64,000 bases of DNA from Chryseobacterium indologenes (GTDB taxonomy: Bacteria; Bacteroidota; Bacteroidia; Flavobacteriales; Weeksellaceae). Each line of letters opens with the position of its first letter. Positions within the stretch are counted from its first letter, which is position 1. Made by a program: the position numbers and the translations under genes. Where the stretch lies: contig DJTE01000033.1 of assembly GCA_002439165.1 (NCBI GenBank), positions 186,001-250,000 of the forward strand. Reading direction: 5' to 3'. The notes under the pieces were generated by a model, which saw only the letters and a list, made by a program, of their open reading frames with translations, was not told where the DNA came from and did no database searches. This document shows, one piece after another, positions 24,368 to 33,730 of this stretch.

Positions 24368-26233
24368 CTATTTTTTTATAAACTGGTAGGTCTTGTCATC
24401 CAGCTTCAGGAAGTAAGAACCGGCAGGAAGATTCTGCACAGAGATATTTTTCCTGTTTCTGAAAGGCTGCTTCTCTGTATAAATCACCTTCCCGGAAAAA
24501 TCAATAATCTGAGCGGTTTTTACTTTTTCCGTTTCCCCGGCAACAAATAAGTTTTCAGAAGCAGGATTCGGATAGATTTTAAATGCTCCGGTATCAGCAG
24601 TCAGGTCCGTAACCGATAAGGTTCCGCCAAGATTCTGGCAGTAATCGGCAGGATAGCTGTCCCATTCATTGATATTAAATGTCGTTACGGGATTGTTCAC
24701 CAAATTCTTCCTGTAAAGCGAAACATCTCTGAGTACGGAAATGTTAGACTGATTCCGAACTCCCAGGACATCTATTGTCGTTGATTTATACCGCAGTTCC
24801 AGGTACCTCTCACCGTCATAAGCCATTTGAGGGGCTGCAGTAACGAATCTGGCCCGGTCAATAGTCAGACAGGAGAAATTCGCTCTGGGATTAATAACAA
24901 CAAAACTCTCATTATTCTGTATAATTCCCTCCATTTCAAACGGTGCAGGAAAATAATAGTTATTATTTCCATAGGCCTGAACAGACAGTCTGTAATCATT
25001 CAGATTCACAGGATGCCCGGTGCGGTTCACTATTTCTATTGCCTTATTGTTAGAAGTTCCTTCCAGATATTTAGAAATAAATAAGTCCTTTGCATAAACA
25101 TCCGAAGCCAGTGTATTTACAGTAACCGTATTACTGTCAGGAGAATTCAGATAGCCGTTATCATAGGCTTTCACCGTATAGGTATAGGTTGCAGACGGGT
25201 TAAGATGGTCAATACTGATTGAAGCAGACTTGGTAGAAGTTAAAAATACACCGTTCTGATAAATATTATAGCCGATAACGTCAGAACTTGTGCTGGGTGT
25301 CCAGCTTAAATTTGCAAAATAAGCACTGGTCTGTAAAACACTAAGATTAGAAGGAGCCAAAGGAGCTACGGCATCCGGAGTCTGTCCCCAGATTGCATTT
25401 ACCCATTGCGGATTATCAATAAAAGGATTTCTGTTTTTCTGAATTGCATATACCGCGTTATTCCGGTCTATTTCTTTTTGGGAAACCCCATCCTGATTGT
25501 GCCACTGGATAAGCATCGCAATGTATTCCGGATCAAAGGCCCTTTCGGCAGTTCCATCCAGAGCAGATCTGTCTATGGCAGGGTTAATATTGGTATAATA
25601 ATTAAACGAAGGCAATTTATCTTCGTATCTCGCCACAAAATACAGCAGCATTCTTGCAATATCACCTTTAAATTCATTAATAGGCTCATAAACCCTGTTG
25701 GTGTAAGCATAGTTCGGAATAGCACTGTTGGCTATTTTTGAAGTATTCGTGAATGTATAATGCACCGTGGAATTACCTACTCCGTATGGGTAATTATTTC
25801 GCAGCGAATTAATTCTTGCATCCGCAGGAATGATAAAATGCAGATCTGAATACATAGGATAATCACTGTTAAAGGTACTCTGCGGAACAACATGCTCCCT
25901 GTTGTAACCCTGGCCTTCAGCCCCGGTACCGCTTGCTATATTAGTCGAAATATATTCATAAGCATCAGGCCCCGTAGGAATCTCTGAATACATATCCAAT
26001 AGAATCGTTGTATTTTCCGGCCCGTGATCATAATACCTGTCCAGATCAGTCTGATTGTAAAATGCCGGCAGATCATCATAATGCCAGTTGATATTCTTCG
26101 CCGCAATAATATCATGCAGCTTCGACTTCAGGGCATAGCCTGTAAGCCCGGCTGTTCCGTCATAGTATCCTGCAGGTGCCTGGGCACTCAGAAACGACGA
26201 GATCAGAATAACAGGAAATAGAACTTTTTTCAT
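24368..26233 (-). CDS. Secreted endonuclease I with FN3, lamin-tail and T9SS sorting domains
   Basis: A 621-residue secreted nuclease. Signal peptide MKKVLFPVILISSFLSA; endonuclease I domain about 35-290 with the catalytic motif NREHVVPQS (His114) followed by the DLHFIIPAD and INSLRNNYPYG motifs; fibronectin type III domain about 303-390; a lamin-tail-like domain from about 395 (DLFISKYLEGTSNNKAIEIVN); and a type A T9SS C-terminal domain (FKIYPNPASENLFV ... QFIKK) at about 545-621. Expected to degrade extracellular DNA after export by the type IX system. It is a single gene. Confidence 0.92.
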   Translation of the reverse strand: MKKVLFPVILISSFLSAQAPAGYYDGTAGLTGYALKSKLHDIIAAKNINWHYDDLPAFYNQTDLDRYYDHGPENTTILLDMYSEIPTGPDAYEYISTNIASGTGAEGQGYNREHVVPQSTFNSDYPMYSDLHFIIPADARINSLRNNYPYGVGNSTVHYTFTNTSKIANSAIPNYAYTNRVYEPINEFKGDIARMLLYFVARYEDKLPSFNYYTNINPAIDRSALDGTAERAFDPEYIAMLIQWHNQDGVSQKEIDRNNAVYAIQKNRNPFIDNPQWVNAIWGQTPDAVAPLAPSNLSVLQTSAYFANLSWTPSTSSDVIGYNIYQNGVFLTSTKSASISIDHLNPSATYTYTVKAYDNGYLNSPDSNTVTVNTLASDVYAKDLFISKYLEGTSNNKAIEIVNRTGHPVNLNDYRLSVQAYGNNNYYFPAPFEMEGIIQNNESFVVINPRANFSCLTIDRARFVTAAPQMAYDGERYLELRYKSTTIDVLGVRNQSNISVLRDVSLYRKNLVNNPVTTFNINEWDSYPADYCQNLGGTLSVTDLTADTGAFKIYPNPASENLFVAGETEKVKTAQIIDFSGKVIYTEKQPFRNRKNISVQNLPAGSYFLKLDDKTYQFIKK

Positions 26234-26397
26234 ACCTTAAAAATTGGGTGGCTAAAGTAGTAAATTAAAACACTTAAAGTTCCGAAAATTTTATTAAAAA
26301 ATTATTAATTATTGAAATATAAAAAATTGAAAACAACTATTTTGCAAATAAACTCCTATGGATAAAATAATTTTTTTTAGCTTTCATTCAATTTATT

Positions 26398-26405
26398 TAT
26401 CTTTG
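26398..26405 (+). promoter_or_regulatory. -7 element TATCTTTG of the acyl-CoA dehydrogenase gene
   Basis: Perfect TAnnTTTG match 19 bases before the ATG at 26425. Confidence 0.5.
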
Positions 26406-26424
26406 GGAACTAACTATTATCTAT

Positions 26425-27564
26425 ATGAATACAGAGACTATTGACAACATCAAAATGATAGCTGAAACAGCAAGAGAATTTGCTGAGAAAAATATCAGAC
26501 CGAATATTATGGAGTGGGACGAGAGCCAGACATTTCCAAAAGATCTTTTTCACCAGCTTGGAGAAATGGGTTTTATGGGGATCGTAGTTCCTGAGCAATA
26601 CGGAGGTTCCGGTCTGGGTTATCATGAATATGTTGCTATTCTGGATGAGATTTCTCAGGTAGACCCTTCTATCGGTCTTTCTGTTGCAGCACACAATTCA
26701 CTTTGTACCAACCATATTTATGAATTCGGGAATGAAGAACAGAGAAACAAATGGCTTCCTCAGCTGGCTTCCGGAAAAGTAATCGGTGCCTGGGGACTTA
26801 CAGAACACAATACAGGTTCAGATTCAGGAGGTATGTCTACCACTGCCGTAAAAGATGGTGATGAATGGATCATCAACGGGGCTAAAAACTTTATTACCCA
26901 CGCTATTTCAGGGGATATTGCCGTAGTTATGACCAGAACAGGAGAAAAAGGAGCCAAAAATAACTCTACCGCTTTCGTATTGGAAAAAGGAATGCCCGGA
27001 TTTACTTCAGGAAAAAAAGAAAACAAACTGGGAATGCGTGCTTCCGAAACCGCAGAACTGATTTTCGATAATGTACGTGTACCGGACTCTCACCGTCTGG
27101 GAGAAGTAGGTGAAGGTTTCAAGCAGGCCATGAAAATTCTTGACGGAGGAAGAATCTCTATCGCAGCTTTAAGTTTGGGTACAGCAAGAGGAGCTTATAA
27201 AGCCGCTCTAAAATATGCCAAAGAAAGACACCAGTTTGGAAAATCAATTTCTGAGTTCCAGGCGATCAACTTCATGCTTGCTGATATGGCAACAGAAATC
27301 GATGCTGCAGAGCTTCTTATCCAAAGAGCATCAACCCTTAAAAATGCAAAACAGAAAATGACTAAAGAAGGGGCAATGGCTAAACTGTACGCTTCTGAGG
27401 CCTGTGTAAGAATTTCCAATAATGCCGTTCAGATCTTCGGAGGTTACGGATATACAAAAGATTTCCCGGCAGAGAAATTTTACAGAGATTCCAAACTTTG
27501 CACCATTGGTGAAGGTACCTCAGAAATCCAGAGATTGGTAATCGGAAGAGATATTACCAAATAA
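26425..27564 (+). CDS. Acyl-CoA dehydrogenase
   Basis: FAD-dependent acyl-CoA dehydrogenase of 379 residues, catalysing alpha,beta-desaturation of acyl-CoA in fatty-acid or branched-chain amino-acid degradation. Family signatures: GAWGLTEHNTGSDSGG (about 118-133), MGLRASETAELIFDNVRVP-like stretch (KLGMRASETAEL at about 203-214), QIFGGYGYTKDFPAEKFYRD, and the catalytic-base region IGEGTSEIQR near the C-terminus. Substrate chain length cannot be decided; the sequence resembles short-chain members. It is monocistronic with a terminator at 27588-27625. Confidence 0.93.
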   Translation: MNTETIDNIKMIAETAREFAEKNIRPNIMEWDESQTFPKDLFHQLGEMGFMGIVVPEQYGGSGLGYHEYVAILDEISQVDPSIGLSVAAHNSLCTNHIYEFGNEEQRNKWLPQLASGKVIGAWGLTEHNTGSDSGGMSTTAVKDGDEWIINGAKNFITHAISGDIAVVMTRTGEKGAKNNSTAFVLEKGMPGFTSGKKENKLGMRASETAELIFDNVRVPDSHRLGEVGEGFKQAMKILDGGRISIAALSLGTARGAYKAALKYAKERHQFGKSISEFQAINFMLADMATEIDAAELLIQRASTLKNAKQKMTKEGAMAKLYASEACVRISNNAVQIFGGYGYTKDFPAEKFYRDSKLCTIGEGTSEIQRLVIGRDITK

Positions 27565-27587
27565 TTAGAAATATTTCATCAATAAAT

Positions 27588-27625
27588 GAATAGCATACGT
27601 GTTTTGCGTATGCTATTTTCTTTTT
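27588..27625 (+). terminator. Terminator of the acyl-CoA dehydrogenase gene
   Basis: ATAGCATACG / CGTATGCTAT stem with a TGTTTTG loop and a T-rich tail. Confidence 0.8.
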
Positions 27626-27767
27626 CCGGGATAATAATTTTTCAATTACATTCAATGTATTGCATAATATTTTAAACATATTATCTAAAATTTTCTTAAA
27701 AAAATTTGTTTTTCGTAATATAAAATTTATTAGCTTTGATATTCCACAATCAAAACAAATAATTAAT

Positions 27768-30698
27768 ATGAAAAAACAATTATCCATGATTGGGATGCTT
27801 TTTATGGCAGGCATCTCATTCGCGCAGACAGACCGTCTATGGACTGAAGGTTCTAAAAAAGTTTCTTCAGACGTTTTTGAAAACAAAACCAACATCAGCA
27901 ATCCTAAGGTTTACAGCCTGGACATCAACGGACTTAAAAACATACTGGCCAAAGCACCTAAACGGCTTGCACCGGGAGAAAAATCAGAAATTATTATTTC
28001 CTTCCCCAATTCTGAAGGCAGAATGGAAAACTTTAAAGTAAGGGAACAGTCTAATTTCGATCCTCAGCTTGCTGCAAAGTACCCGGACATCAAATCTTAT
28101 GTCGGAGAGGGTTTAAGTGATTCCAACTCTACCGTTTACTTCAGTGTTTCTCCGCTAGGTCTGTCTTCCATGGAAATTTACGGCGACAGGTCCGCTGTTT
28201 TTATTGAACCTTACACCAAAGACCTTTCCACGTATGTTGTCTACAAAAAGTCTGATAAAAAAGACGACCTCAGCAAATTTGAATGCACAGTCATTGATGT
28301 AGCCCAGAAAGGAGTTTCCAATGCCGGTCTTGCAGCAAGACCCAATGCGGATGATGCCAAACTGAGAACATTCAGGCTTGCCCTATCCTGCACCGGAGAA
28401 TACACCACGTATTTTGGCGGCACCAAAGCCAATGCGCTCGCTGCCATGAACACTACCATGACCCGTGTGAACGGAGTTTTTGAAAAAGATTTCGCGGCAA
28501 GAATGGTTCTTATCGCCAACAATGACGCGGTTATTTACACCAACGCTTCCACAGACCCCTATTCCGCGGCCTCAGGAATGAGCAATTGGAATTCCCAGCT
28601 TCAGAGCACCCTTACTTCAGTAATCGGTGAAGCCAATTACGATATAGGACACCTTTTCGGAGCTTCCGGAGGCGGAGGAAATGCAGGCTGCATTGGCTGT
28701 ATCTGTACCAACGGATCAAAAGGAAGCGGCTATACCTCCCCGGCAGACGCAATTCCTTCCGGTGATAATTTTGATATTGATTATGTAGCCCATGAAATGG
28801 GACACCAGTTTGGAGGAAACCATACGTTCTCTATGAGCAACGAAGGAACCGGAGCCAATATGGAACCGGGATCCGGGTCTACAATCATGGGATATGCAGG
28901 GATCACGGCACAGGATATCCAGCCACATTCAGATGCATTTTTCCATGCAATCAGCATCCAGCAGATTACCAATAATATCAAAGCTAAAACATGCCCGGTA
29001 AGCACTTCAACAGGAAACTCCATTCCTACTGCGAACGCCGGCCTTGATTATACGATTCCGAAAGGAACGCCTTTTATGCTTACAGGAACAGGAACAGATG
29101 CCAACGGAGATTCACTGACGTACATCTGGGAACAGATGGATAATGCTTCTTCTTCACAAACAGGAGCCAGTTCTGCTGCCAGCGCTACCAAAACAACCGG
29201 CCCTACTTTCAGATCCTGGACTCCCACCACTTCGCCTGTAAGATATTTTCCGAGAATGGCATCCATTCTTACCGGAGCAACCACCACCGCGGGATCCGAA
29301 ATCACAGTAGAAGCTTTATCCAACGTAGCCAGAACACTTAATTTCAGATTTACTGTCCGGGACAACAGAGCCGGAGGTGCCGGAAACAATTCAGATGATG
29401 CCGTTATCACGGTAAACGGAACAGCGGGACCATTCAGCATTACTTCACAGAATTCAGCAACTACTTACGCAGGGGGAAGTTCCCAAACGGTTACCTGGAA
29501 CGAGGCCGGAACGACAGCCAATGGGGTAAATGCAGCCAACGTAGACATTCTCTGGTCCACAGATAACGGAAATACATGGACTACCCTACTTGCCGGAACA
29601 CCCAACGACGGTTCTCAGGCGGTAACGATCCCTAATTCTTCCACTACCACCGGAAGACTGATGGTAAAAGGCTCAAACCATATTTTCTTTGATGTCAATA
29701 ATGCCAATATTACTGTAAACGCAGGCTCAGGCGGAACAGATACCACCGCTCCTACCGCTCCTGCCCTTGCCGCTTCAGGAACGACTGCTACAAGCACCAA
29801 TCTTTCATGGAGCGGAGCTACCGACAATGTAGCGGTTACGGGATATGATGTATATATGAACGGTTCTATGATCGGAAATACAGCATCCACCACTTATACC
29901 GTAACAGGTTTAAGCCCTGCCACGACTTACAGCTTCAGTATAAAAGCCAAAGATGCCGCAGGAAACACCTCTCCTTTCAGCAATACGGTAAGTGTGACAA
30001 CTCTTTCCGGAGGCACGGTAACCTACTGTTCTGCTTCTGCAAGCAATACCGCAGACGAAAGAATCGGAAATGTGAAATTCGGAACCATCAATAATACATC
30101 AACGGGAACAGCAGGTTATGAAAACTTCACATCTGTTGCTACCAACGTAACCAGAGGAAGTTCTTATACTCTTTCTATAACTCCGGTATGGACCTCAACC
30201 AAATACAGCGAAGCTTATGCAGTATATATAGATTATAACGGCGATGGCGACTTCACCGACAGCGGAGAGCTGGCATGGTCCAAAGCAGGTTCCACAACAA
30301 CTCCGGTTACAGGAAGCATCACCATTCCTGCTACCGCAGCCATAGGCTCCACGAGAATGAGAGTCATGATGAAATACAGCTCTATACCAACCTCATCCTG
30401 TGAGGCTTACACCTACGGACAGGTAGAAGATTATACGCTTAATATTGTTTCTTCAGGAAGAGGAGATTTATCTGATACAAAAGATATGATTACTGATATT
30501 AAACTGTATCCAAACCCGGCAAAAGACATGATGCATATTTCAAACACTTCATCCGGAGATTACAAAATCTTTGATATGGGCGGAAAACTCATTCTTTCCG
30601 GAAAACTGGAAAGAGGAAGTGTGAATGTAAGCAGTCTTACCAAAGGAGCGTACATGATCCAGATTGGAGAAATCTCTAAAAGGTTTATCAAAAACTAA
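27768..30698 (+). CDS. Secreted reprolysin-like (M12B-type) metalloprotease, T9SS cargo
   Basis: A 976-residue secreted zinc protease; the ATG at 27768 gives a clean signal peptide (MKKQLSMIGMLFMAGISFA, then QTD), whereas the upstream extension is rejected. A propeptide-like region covers about 20-180. The zinc motif is HEMGHQFGGNH at 342-352 with Met-turn Met374 (STIMGYAG). C-terminal additions: Ig/PKD-like and beta-sandwich segments (about 430-660), a fibronectin type III domain (about 665-750), a GEVED domain (about 760-880, VYIDYNGDGDF) and a T9SS sorting domain (KLYPNPAKDMMHI ... KRFIKN). It probably degrades extracellular protein. Confidence 0.93.
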   Translation: MKKQLSMIGMLFMAGISFAQTDRLWTEGSKKVSSDVFENKTNISNPKVYSLDINGLKNILAKAPKRLAPGEKSEIIISFPNSEGRMENFKVREQSNFDPQLAAKYPDIKSYVGEGLSDSNSTVYFSVSPLGLSSMEIYGDRSAVFIEPYTKDLSTYVVYKKSDKKDDLSKFECTVIDVAQKGVSNAGLAARPNADDAKLRTFRLALSCTGEYTTYFGGTKANALAAMNTTMTRVNGVFEKDFAARMVLIANNDAVIYTNASTDPYSAASGMSNWNSQLQSTLTSVIGEANYDIGHLFGASGGGGNAGCIGCICTNGSKGSGYTSPADAIPSGDNFDIDYVAHEMGHQFGGNHTFSMSNEGTGANMEPGSGSTIMGYAGITAQDIQPHSDAFFHAISIQQITNNIKAKTCPVSTSTGNSIPTANAGLDYTIPKGTPFMLTGTGTDANGDSLTYIWEQMDNASSSQTGASSAASATKTTGPTFRSWTPTTSPVRYFPRMASILTGATTTAGSEITVEALSNVARTLNFRFTVRDNRAGGAGNNSDDAVITVNGTAGPFSITSQNSATTYAGGSSQTVTWNEAGTTANGVNAANVDILWSTDNGNTWTTLLAGTPNDGSQAVTIPNSSTTTGRLMVKGSNHIFFDVNNANITVNAGSGGTDTTAPTAPALAASGTTATSTNLSWSGATDNVAVTGYDVYMNGSMIGNTASTTYTVTGLSPATTYSFSIKAKDAAGNTSPFSNTVSVTTLSGGTVTYCSASASNTADERIGNVKFGTINNTSTGTAGYENFTSVATNVTRGSSYTLSITPVWTSTKYSEAYAVYIDYNGDGDFTDSGELAWSKAGSTTTPVTGSITIPATAAIGSTRMRVMMKYSSIPTSSCEAYTYGQVEDYTLNIVSSGRGDLSDTKDMITDIKLYPNPAKDMMHISNTSSGDYKIFDMGGKLILSGKLERGSVNVSSLTKGAYMIQIGEISKRFIKN

Positions 30699-30724
30699 CA
30701 ACCATTTTTTATTATACGATGTGA

Positions 30725-30757
30725 AGGCTGCTCAAATTACCGGGCAGTCTTTTTTAT
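30725..30757 (+). terminator. Terminator of the metalloprotease gene
   Basis: AGGCTGC / GCAGTCT imperfect stem with a long loop, followed by TTTTTT. Confidence 0.6.
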
Positions 30758-31082
30758 TATAGAATTGAAAAATACTAATTAAAAATTGTTTTATTAACGA
30801 AATTTATTCACAAATAAACATTTATTGAAATAAAATTTAACATAATTTGTTTTTTTGATTTAAATTTACAGCTCAAACACCTGTTCATTGTACTGTTCTA
30901 CCCAAAGTATTTAAGGGAATCCTGAAACTGTTTTACATCGTATTACCGTTCTCCTGAAAATTAACTTCCGGAACCGTACCTCTGTAAGCGGCTGAAAATA
31001 TTTATACGGCCGTAAAGTCTGTCAGCACCAGGTTCACCCCTTAAATGCTTAATTAAATCATTACATAATTTAAATTATTGAT
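30758..31082. other. Intergenic upstream of the TNT lipoprotein
   Basis: About 325 bases, very AT-rich up to 30880 and then of ordinary composition. I see no gene, RNA or repeat. A TTTG run near 30848 followed by TAAATTTA near 30862 could be a weak promoter, which would leave a leader of about 200 bases. Confidence 0.4.
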
Positions 31083-31787
31083 ATGAAACATTTATTTAAG
31101 TACATTTTATTCTTCTCAATGGCCTTTTTTTCAATGGCCTGCAGCACAGACAGAGAAGACGAAAACACAGGAAACGTTACGCATGTATTCTACAAAAATG
31201 CGGATGAACTTGCAGCCACCTATGATGCCTCCGGAGCAGTAGGTTCTACAGCCAGGAACTACATCTACGACCTTTACAGACTGGGCAGATGGCCTGAGCT
31301 TGAAGCTTTTTTCAACAGCAATAATCTGAATGGAGGATGGCCACCGGCCAACGGCGGCTATAACATTGTGGATGATGTTCCTATTCTGGCAGGACAAAAA
31401 TTCGACCGGTACAGCGGGGCCGTAGGAAATTTTGACGGAACCGGCATCCCGACCCTGGGAGGAAGTTTTACAAGCCCCATTATTAACGGATACACTTATA
31501 CATTCACCCAAAGAGCTCTCAATCAGGCAGAAAACAAATATGATTTTTATTATGAAATAGATGTTCTGAATTCACTACCTTTCCAGTCTCAGACGGCAGA
31601 TATTATTCCGTGGTTCAGCCAGGCTGGCAATGGTAAGCAGACGATGTGGAAAATCCCGGTGGATCCTGCAACGGGTTATCAGAAAACATGGAACAAGCTT
31701 GCAGCGGAAGGCTATGTAAAAATCACGATCAAGAAAAGTCCGAGCGGAAAATACAATAACTTGGCAGGCACAGTTATTCAGCAATAA
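31083..31787 (+). CDS. Surface lipoprotein with TNT (NAD+ glycohydrolase toxin) domain
   Basis: A 234-residue lipoprotein. Signal with Cys20 as lipid anchor (SMAC), followed by acidic STDREDE, like the flavobacterial lipoprotein export signal that sends lipoproteins to the cell surface. Residues about 84-217 match the TNT fold (tuberculosis necrotizing toxin, DUF4237): GGWPPANGG at 84-92, LAGQKFDRYSG at 102-112, FTQRALN at 141-147, YDFYYEIDVL at 153-162 and IIPWFSQAGNGKQ at 174-186. These correspond in order to the family's WPP, DRYG, RALP, YxVxKPL and APWFGQPGGGTQ blocks, with Arg109, Arg144, Gln180 and Gln186 kept. TNT domains hydrolyse NAD+. The start of the next gene is 12 bases away, a candidate immunity gene. 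Target and activity are unproven. Confidence 0.8.
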   Translation: MKHLFKYILFFSMAFFSMACSTDREDENTGNVTHVFYKNADELAATYDASGAVGSTARNYIYDLYRLGRWPELEAFFNSNNLNGGWPPANGGYNIVDDVPILAGQKFDRYSGAVGNFDGTGIPTLGGSFTSPIINGYTYTFTQRALNQAENKYDFYYEIDVLNSLPFQSQTADIIPWFSQAGNGKQTMWKIPVDPATGYQKTWNKLAAEGYVKITIKKSPSGKYNNLAGTVIQQ

Positions 31788-31799
31788 AAAAATATTTAA

Positions 31800-32219
31800 A
31801 TGTATTCCATATCAACAAAAATAAGCATCAGCAAAAAAGCACTCATTGAAAAGAACGTTTTCACTAATGATGAAATCGGTTCATCTGCCGCTGCAAAATT
31901 CATCTGCTGTGACTGCAGTCATGAAAATACAGTTGAAATCACACCCTATCAATCCGGATTTCCTGTTTTTCAGGTGTATCATGAAGATAAAGTACTTTCT
32001 AAAAACGAACTGTTACAAAATGGGATGGCTGCTGAAACCTCAAAAGGGATGCTTCATTTCGGGGAATTGACGGTCAATAATTTGCCCACTTTATATTTCG
32101 GAACCAGCTGTAAAACCTGTCCTGCAAAGTATATCGGCATATTTAGTTATGGGGAAAAGCAGCCGGGGCTGACTGTGTTGCAGATTTCAGGGATCTGGAA
32201 ATATGAAGAGCTAAAATAA
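31800..32219 (+). CDS. Cys-rich cytoplasmic protein, candidate TNT immunity protein
   Basis: A 139-residue protein with no signal peptide or membrane segment. Two cysteine clusters, CCDC at 36-39 and CKTC at 104-107, could form a zinc site. I recognise no family. It begins 12 bases after the TNT lipoprotein stop with no promoter or terminator between, so the two are almost certainly co-transcribed. Toxin genes of the polymorphic type are usually followed by their immunity gene, so a protective role is a reasonable but untested inference; a simple unrelated protein is the alternative. Confidence 0.65.
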   Translation: MYSISTKISISKKALIEKNVFTNDEIGSSAAAKFICCDCSHENTVEITPYQSGFPVFQVYHEDKVLSKNELLQNGMAAETSKGMLHFGELTVNNLPTLYFGTSCKTCPAKYIGIFSYGEKQPGLTVLQISGIWKYEELK

Positions 32220-32339
32220 TTGATATTGAATACTGTTGACGGATAATCAAAATAAGATCCACAATTTCAGGTTGTGGATTTTGTATTACACAGATTGGCA
32301 GATTTTTTTGTTGGAGAAGAAATTTAAGACTTAAAAACG

Positions 32340-32383
32340 GCCGAAAGCTAATCCATCGCTTCATCGAATCTACGGAGTTGATT
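32340..32383 (-). repeat. Dispersed repeat family A, isolated copy
   Basis: On the minus strand the segment contains AATCAACTCCGTAGATTCG followed by ATGAAGCGATGGATTAGC. The same core is found at 41001-41044 and inside each tandem unit at 41171-42061. The rest of the 32220-32694 spacer has no gene; it ends with a promoter-like element. Confidence 0.6.
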
Positions 32384-32669
32384 CTTATCTCAGCTCCCTA
32401 AAATATGCACAAAGAAGCTCAGGCTTTGCGTTCCATAAAATACAAGCTATCATCTCAATACGAATTGAGTTTCCCCTAGATTCAACAAATTTCACGGATT
32501 TCAGTGCAAGGCTGTTTTTAGAGAGTAAAGATTTGAATGTGATACAAAAAATCAAAAATTAGAAATTTAAACAAGCTCTTAAGCTCTTATCAAATTATTA
32601 AAACACAACACACTGCTTATTTACAAAAGGATTGTATCTTTAGAATTTCCCCATTTACAAATCGTTTTC

Positions 32670-32677
32670 TATCTTTG
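32670..32677 (+). promoter_or_regulatory. -7 element TATCTTTG of the MazG-like gene
   Basis: Perfect TAnnTTTG match 17 bases before the ATG at 32695; probable promoter of the 32695-34535 gene run. Confidence 0.55.
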
Positions 32678-32694
32678 CGTAAATAAAAAAATTC

Positions 32695-33162
32695 ATGGAT
32701 AAAATTGACAGTCTGAACCAAGTAGCAGAATTCCATACTACTTTCAAAGCCCCTATTTTAGATACTCCCCAAATTCCTTCTCCTGAAAGATGCAGCCTCA
32801 GAGTAGAACTTTTACAGGAAGAACTTAATGAGCTGAAGCAGGCTATCGCCGATAACAATATTGTAGAAATTGCTGATGCGCTGTGTGATCTTCAGTATGT
32901 TTTAAGCGGAGCTGTACTCGAATTCGGACTTGGCAGTAAATTTGTAGAGCTATTCAACGAAGTTCAGCGTTCCAATATGTCGAAGGCGTGTGATAATGAA
33001 GAGCAGGCACAGGAAACTGTTGAGTTTTATAAGGCAAAGGAAGTAGAATCATTTTATGAAAAGTCCGGAGAAAAGTATAATGTTTACAGACAGGCAGATC
33101 ATAAGGTATTGAAAAACAAATACTACTCCCCTGCAGATCTGAAAACAATTATCGAAAAATAA
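32695..33162 (+). CDS. MazG-like nucleoside triphosphate pyrophosphohydrolase
   Basis: A 155-residue all-alpha NTP pyrophosphohydrolase of the PRA-PH/MazG superfamily (DR2231-like). The metal-binding pattern is visible as ELLQEELNELKQAI (about 40-53; the ExxEE element) followed by EIADALCDLQYVL (about 62-74; the ExxD element). The family removes unwanted nucleotides such as dUTP-like or modified dNTPs; the exact substrate is not evident. It heads a run of four closely packed plus-strand genes: the next starts 1 base after its stop. Confidence 0.85.
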   Translation: MDKIDSLNQVAEFHTTFKAPILDTPQIPSPERCSLRVELLQEELNELKQAIADNNIVEIADALCDLQYVLSGAVLEFGLGSKFVELFNEVQRSNMSKACDNEEQAQETVEFYKAKEVESFYEKSGEKYNVYRQADHKVLKNKYYSPADLKTIIEK

Positions 33163-33163
33163 T

Positions 33164-33730
33164 ATGAAGAAATTTATTACAAAGATTGTTGCCGTTTCAA
33201 GCATCGTTCTGGCTGCCCAGCAGTTCAGCGCTCAGAAAGTGGTGGTAAACCGTGAAGTGGAGACCCAGAATGACGGTAAAATGCTTTTGGGAAATCAGCT
33301 GAAAGAGCAGTTTTTAAAGGCTCCGTATGCAGACTGGTATGTGAAGGAACATGATGAATATGCCCTTGACCAGAAGGCAATTGGCGAACTGAGAAAAGCA
33401 AAAATAAATACCTACTCTCTTGTGGTTTTCATGGGAACATGGTGTGAAGACAGCCACAGGGATTTTCCAAGACTGATGAGGATTCTGGAAGAACTGAAAT
33501 ACCCGGACAATAAAATGACGATTATTGCGGTGAACAGGAAAAAAGAATCTCCAAACGGTGACGAAGTGCGCTACAACATCCAGAAAGTTCCTACCATTAT
33601 TGTAGAAAAATATGGAAAAGAAATCGGAAGGATCATTGAAATGCCTAAAACTGGCTATATCGAAAGAGATCTGGTTGAAATCCTGAAAAAAGATGACGGT
33701 TCTGTAATTAAAGAAATTTTTGGCAAATAA
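33164..33730 (+). CDS. Thioredoxin-like protein, exported
   Basis: A 188-residue thioredoxin-fold protein with a signal peptide (KKFITKIVAVSSIVLAAQQFSAQ). The fold starts around residue 80 (YSLVVFMGTWCEDSHRDFPRL); the active-site position has a single Cys in WCEDSH instead of WCxxC, so it is not a normal dithiol oxidoreductase. The cis-Pro loop is KVPTIIV near 145. A periplasmic role is expected. It begins directly after the MazG-like stop and overlaps the next gene by 11 bases. Confidence 0.8.
   Translation: MKKFITKIVAVSSIVLAAQQFSAQKVVVNREVETQNDGKMLLGNQLKEQFLKAPYADWYVKEHDEYALDQKAIGELRKAKINTYSLVVFMGTWCEDSHRDFPRLMRILEELKYPDNKMTIIAVNRKKESPNGDEVRYNIQKVPTIIVEKYGKEIGRIIEMPKTGYIERDLVEILKKDDGSVIKEIFGK

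Noticed and set aside
27660..27767. 36-residue extension before the metalloprotease
   Set aside because: It would bury the signal peptide; MKKQLSM at 27768 is the proper start.
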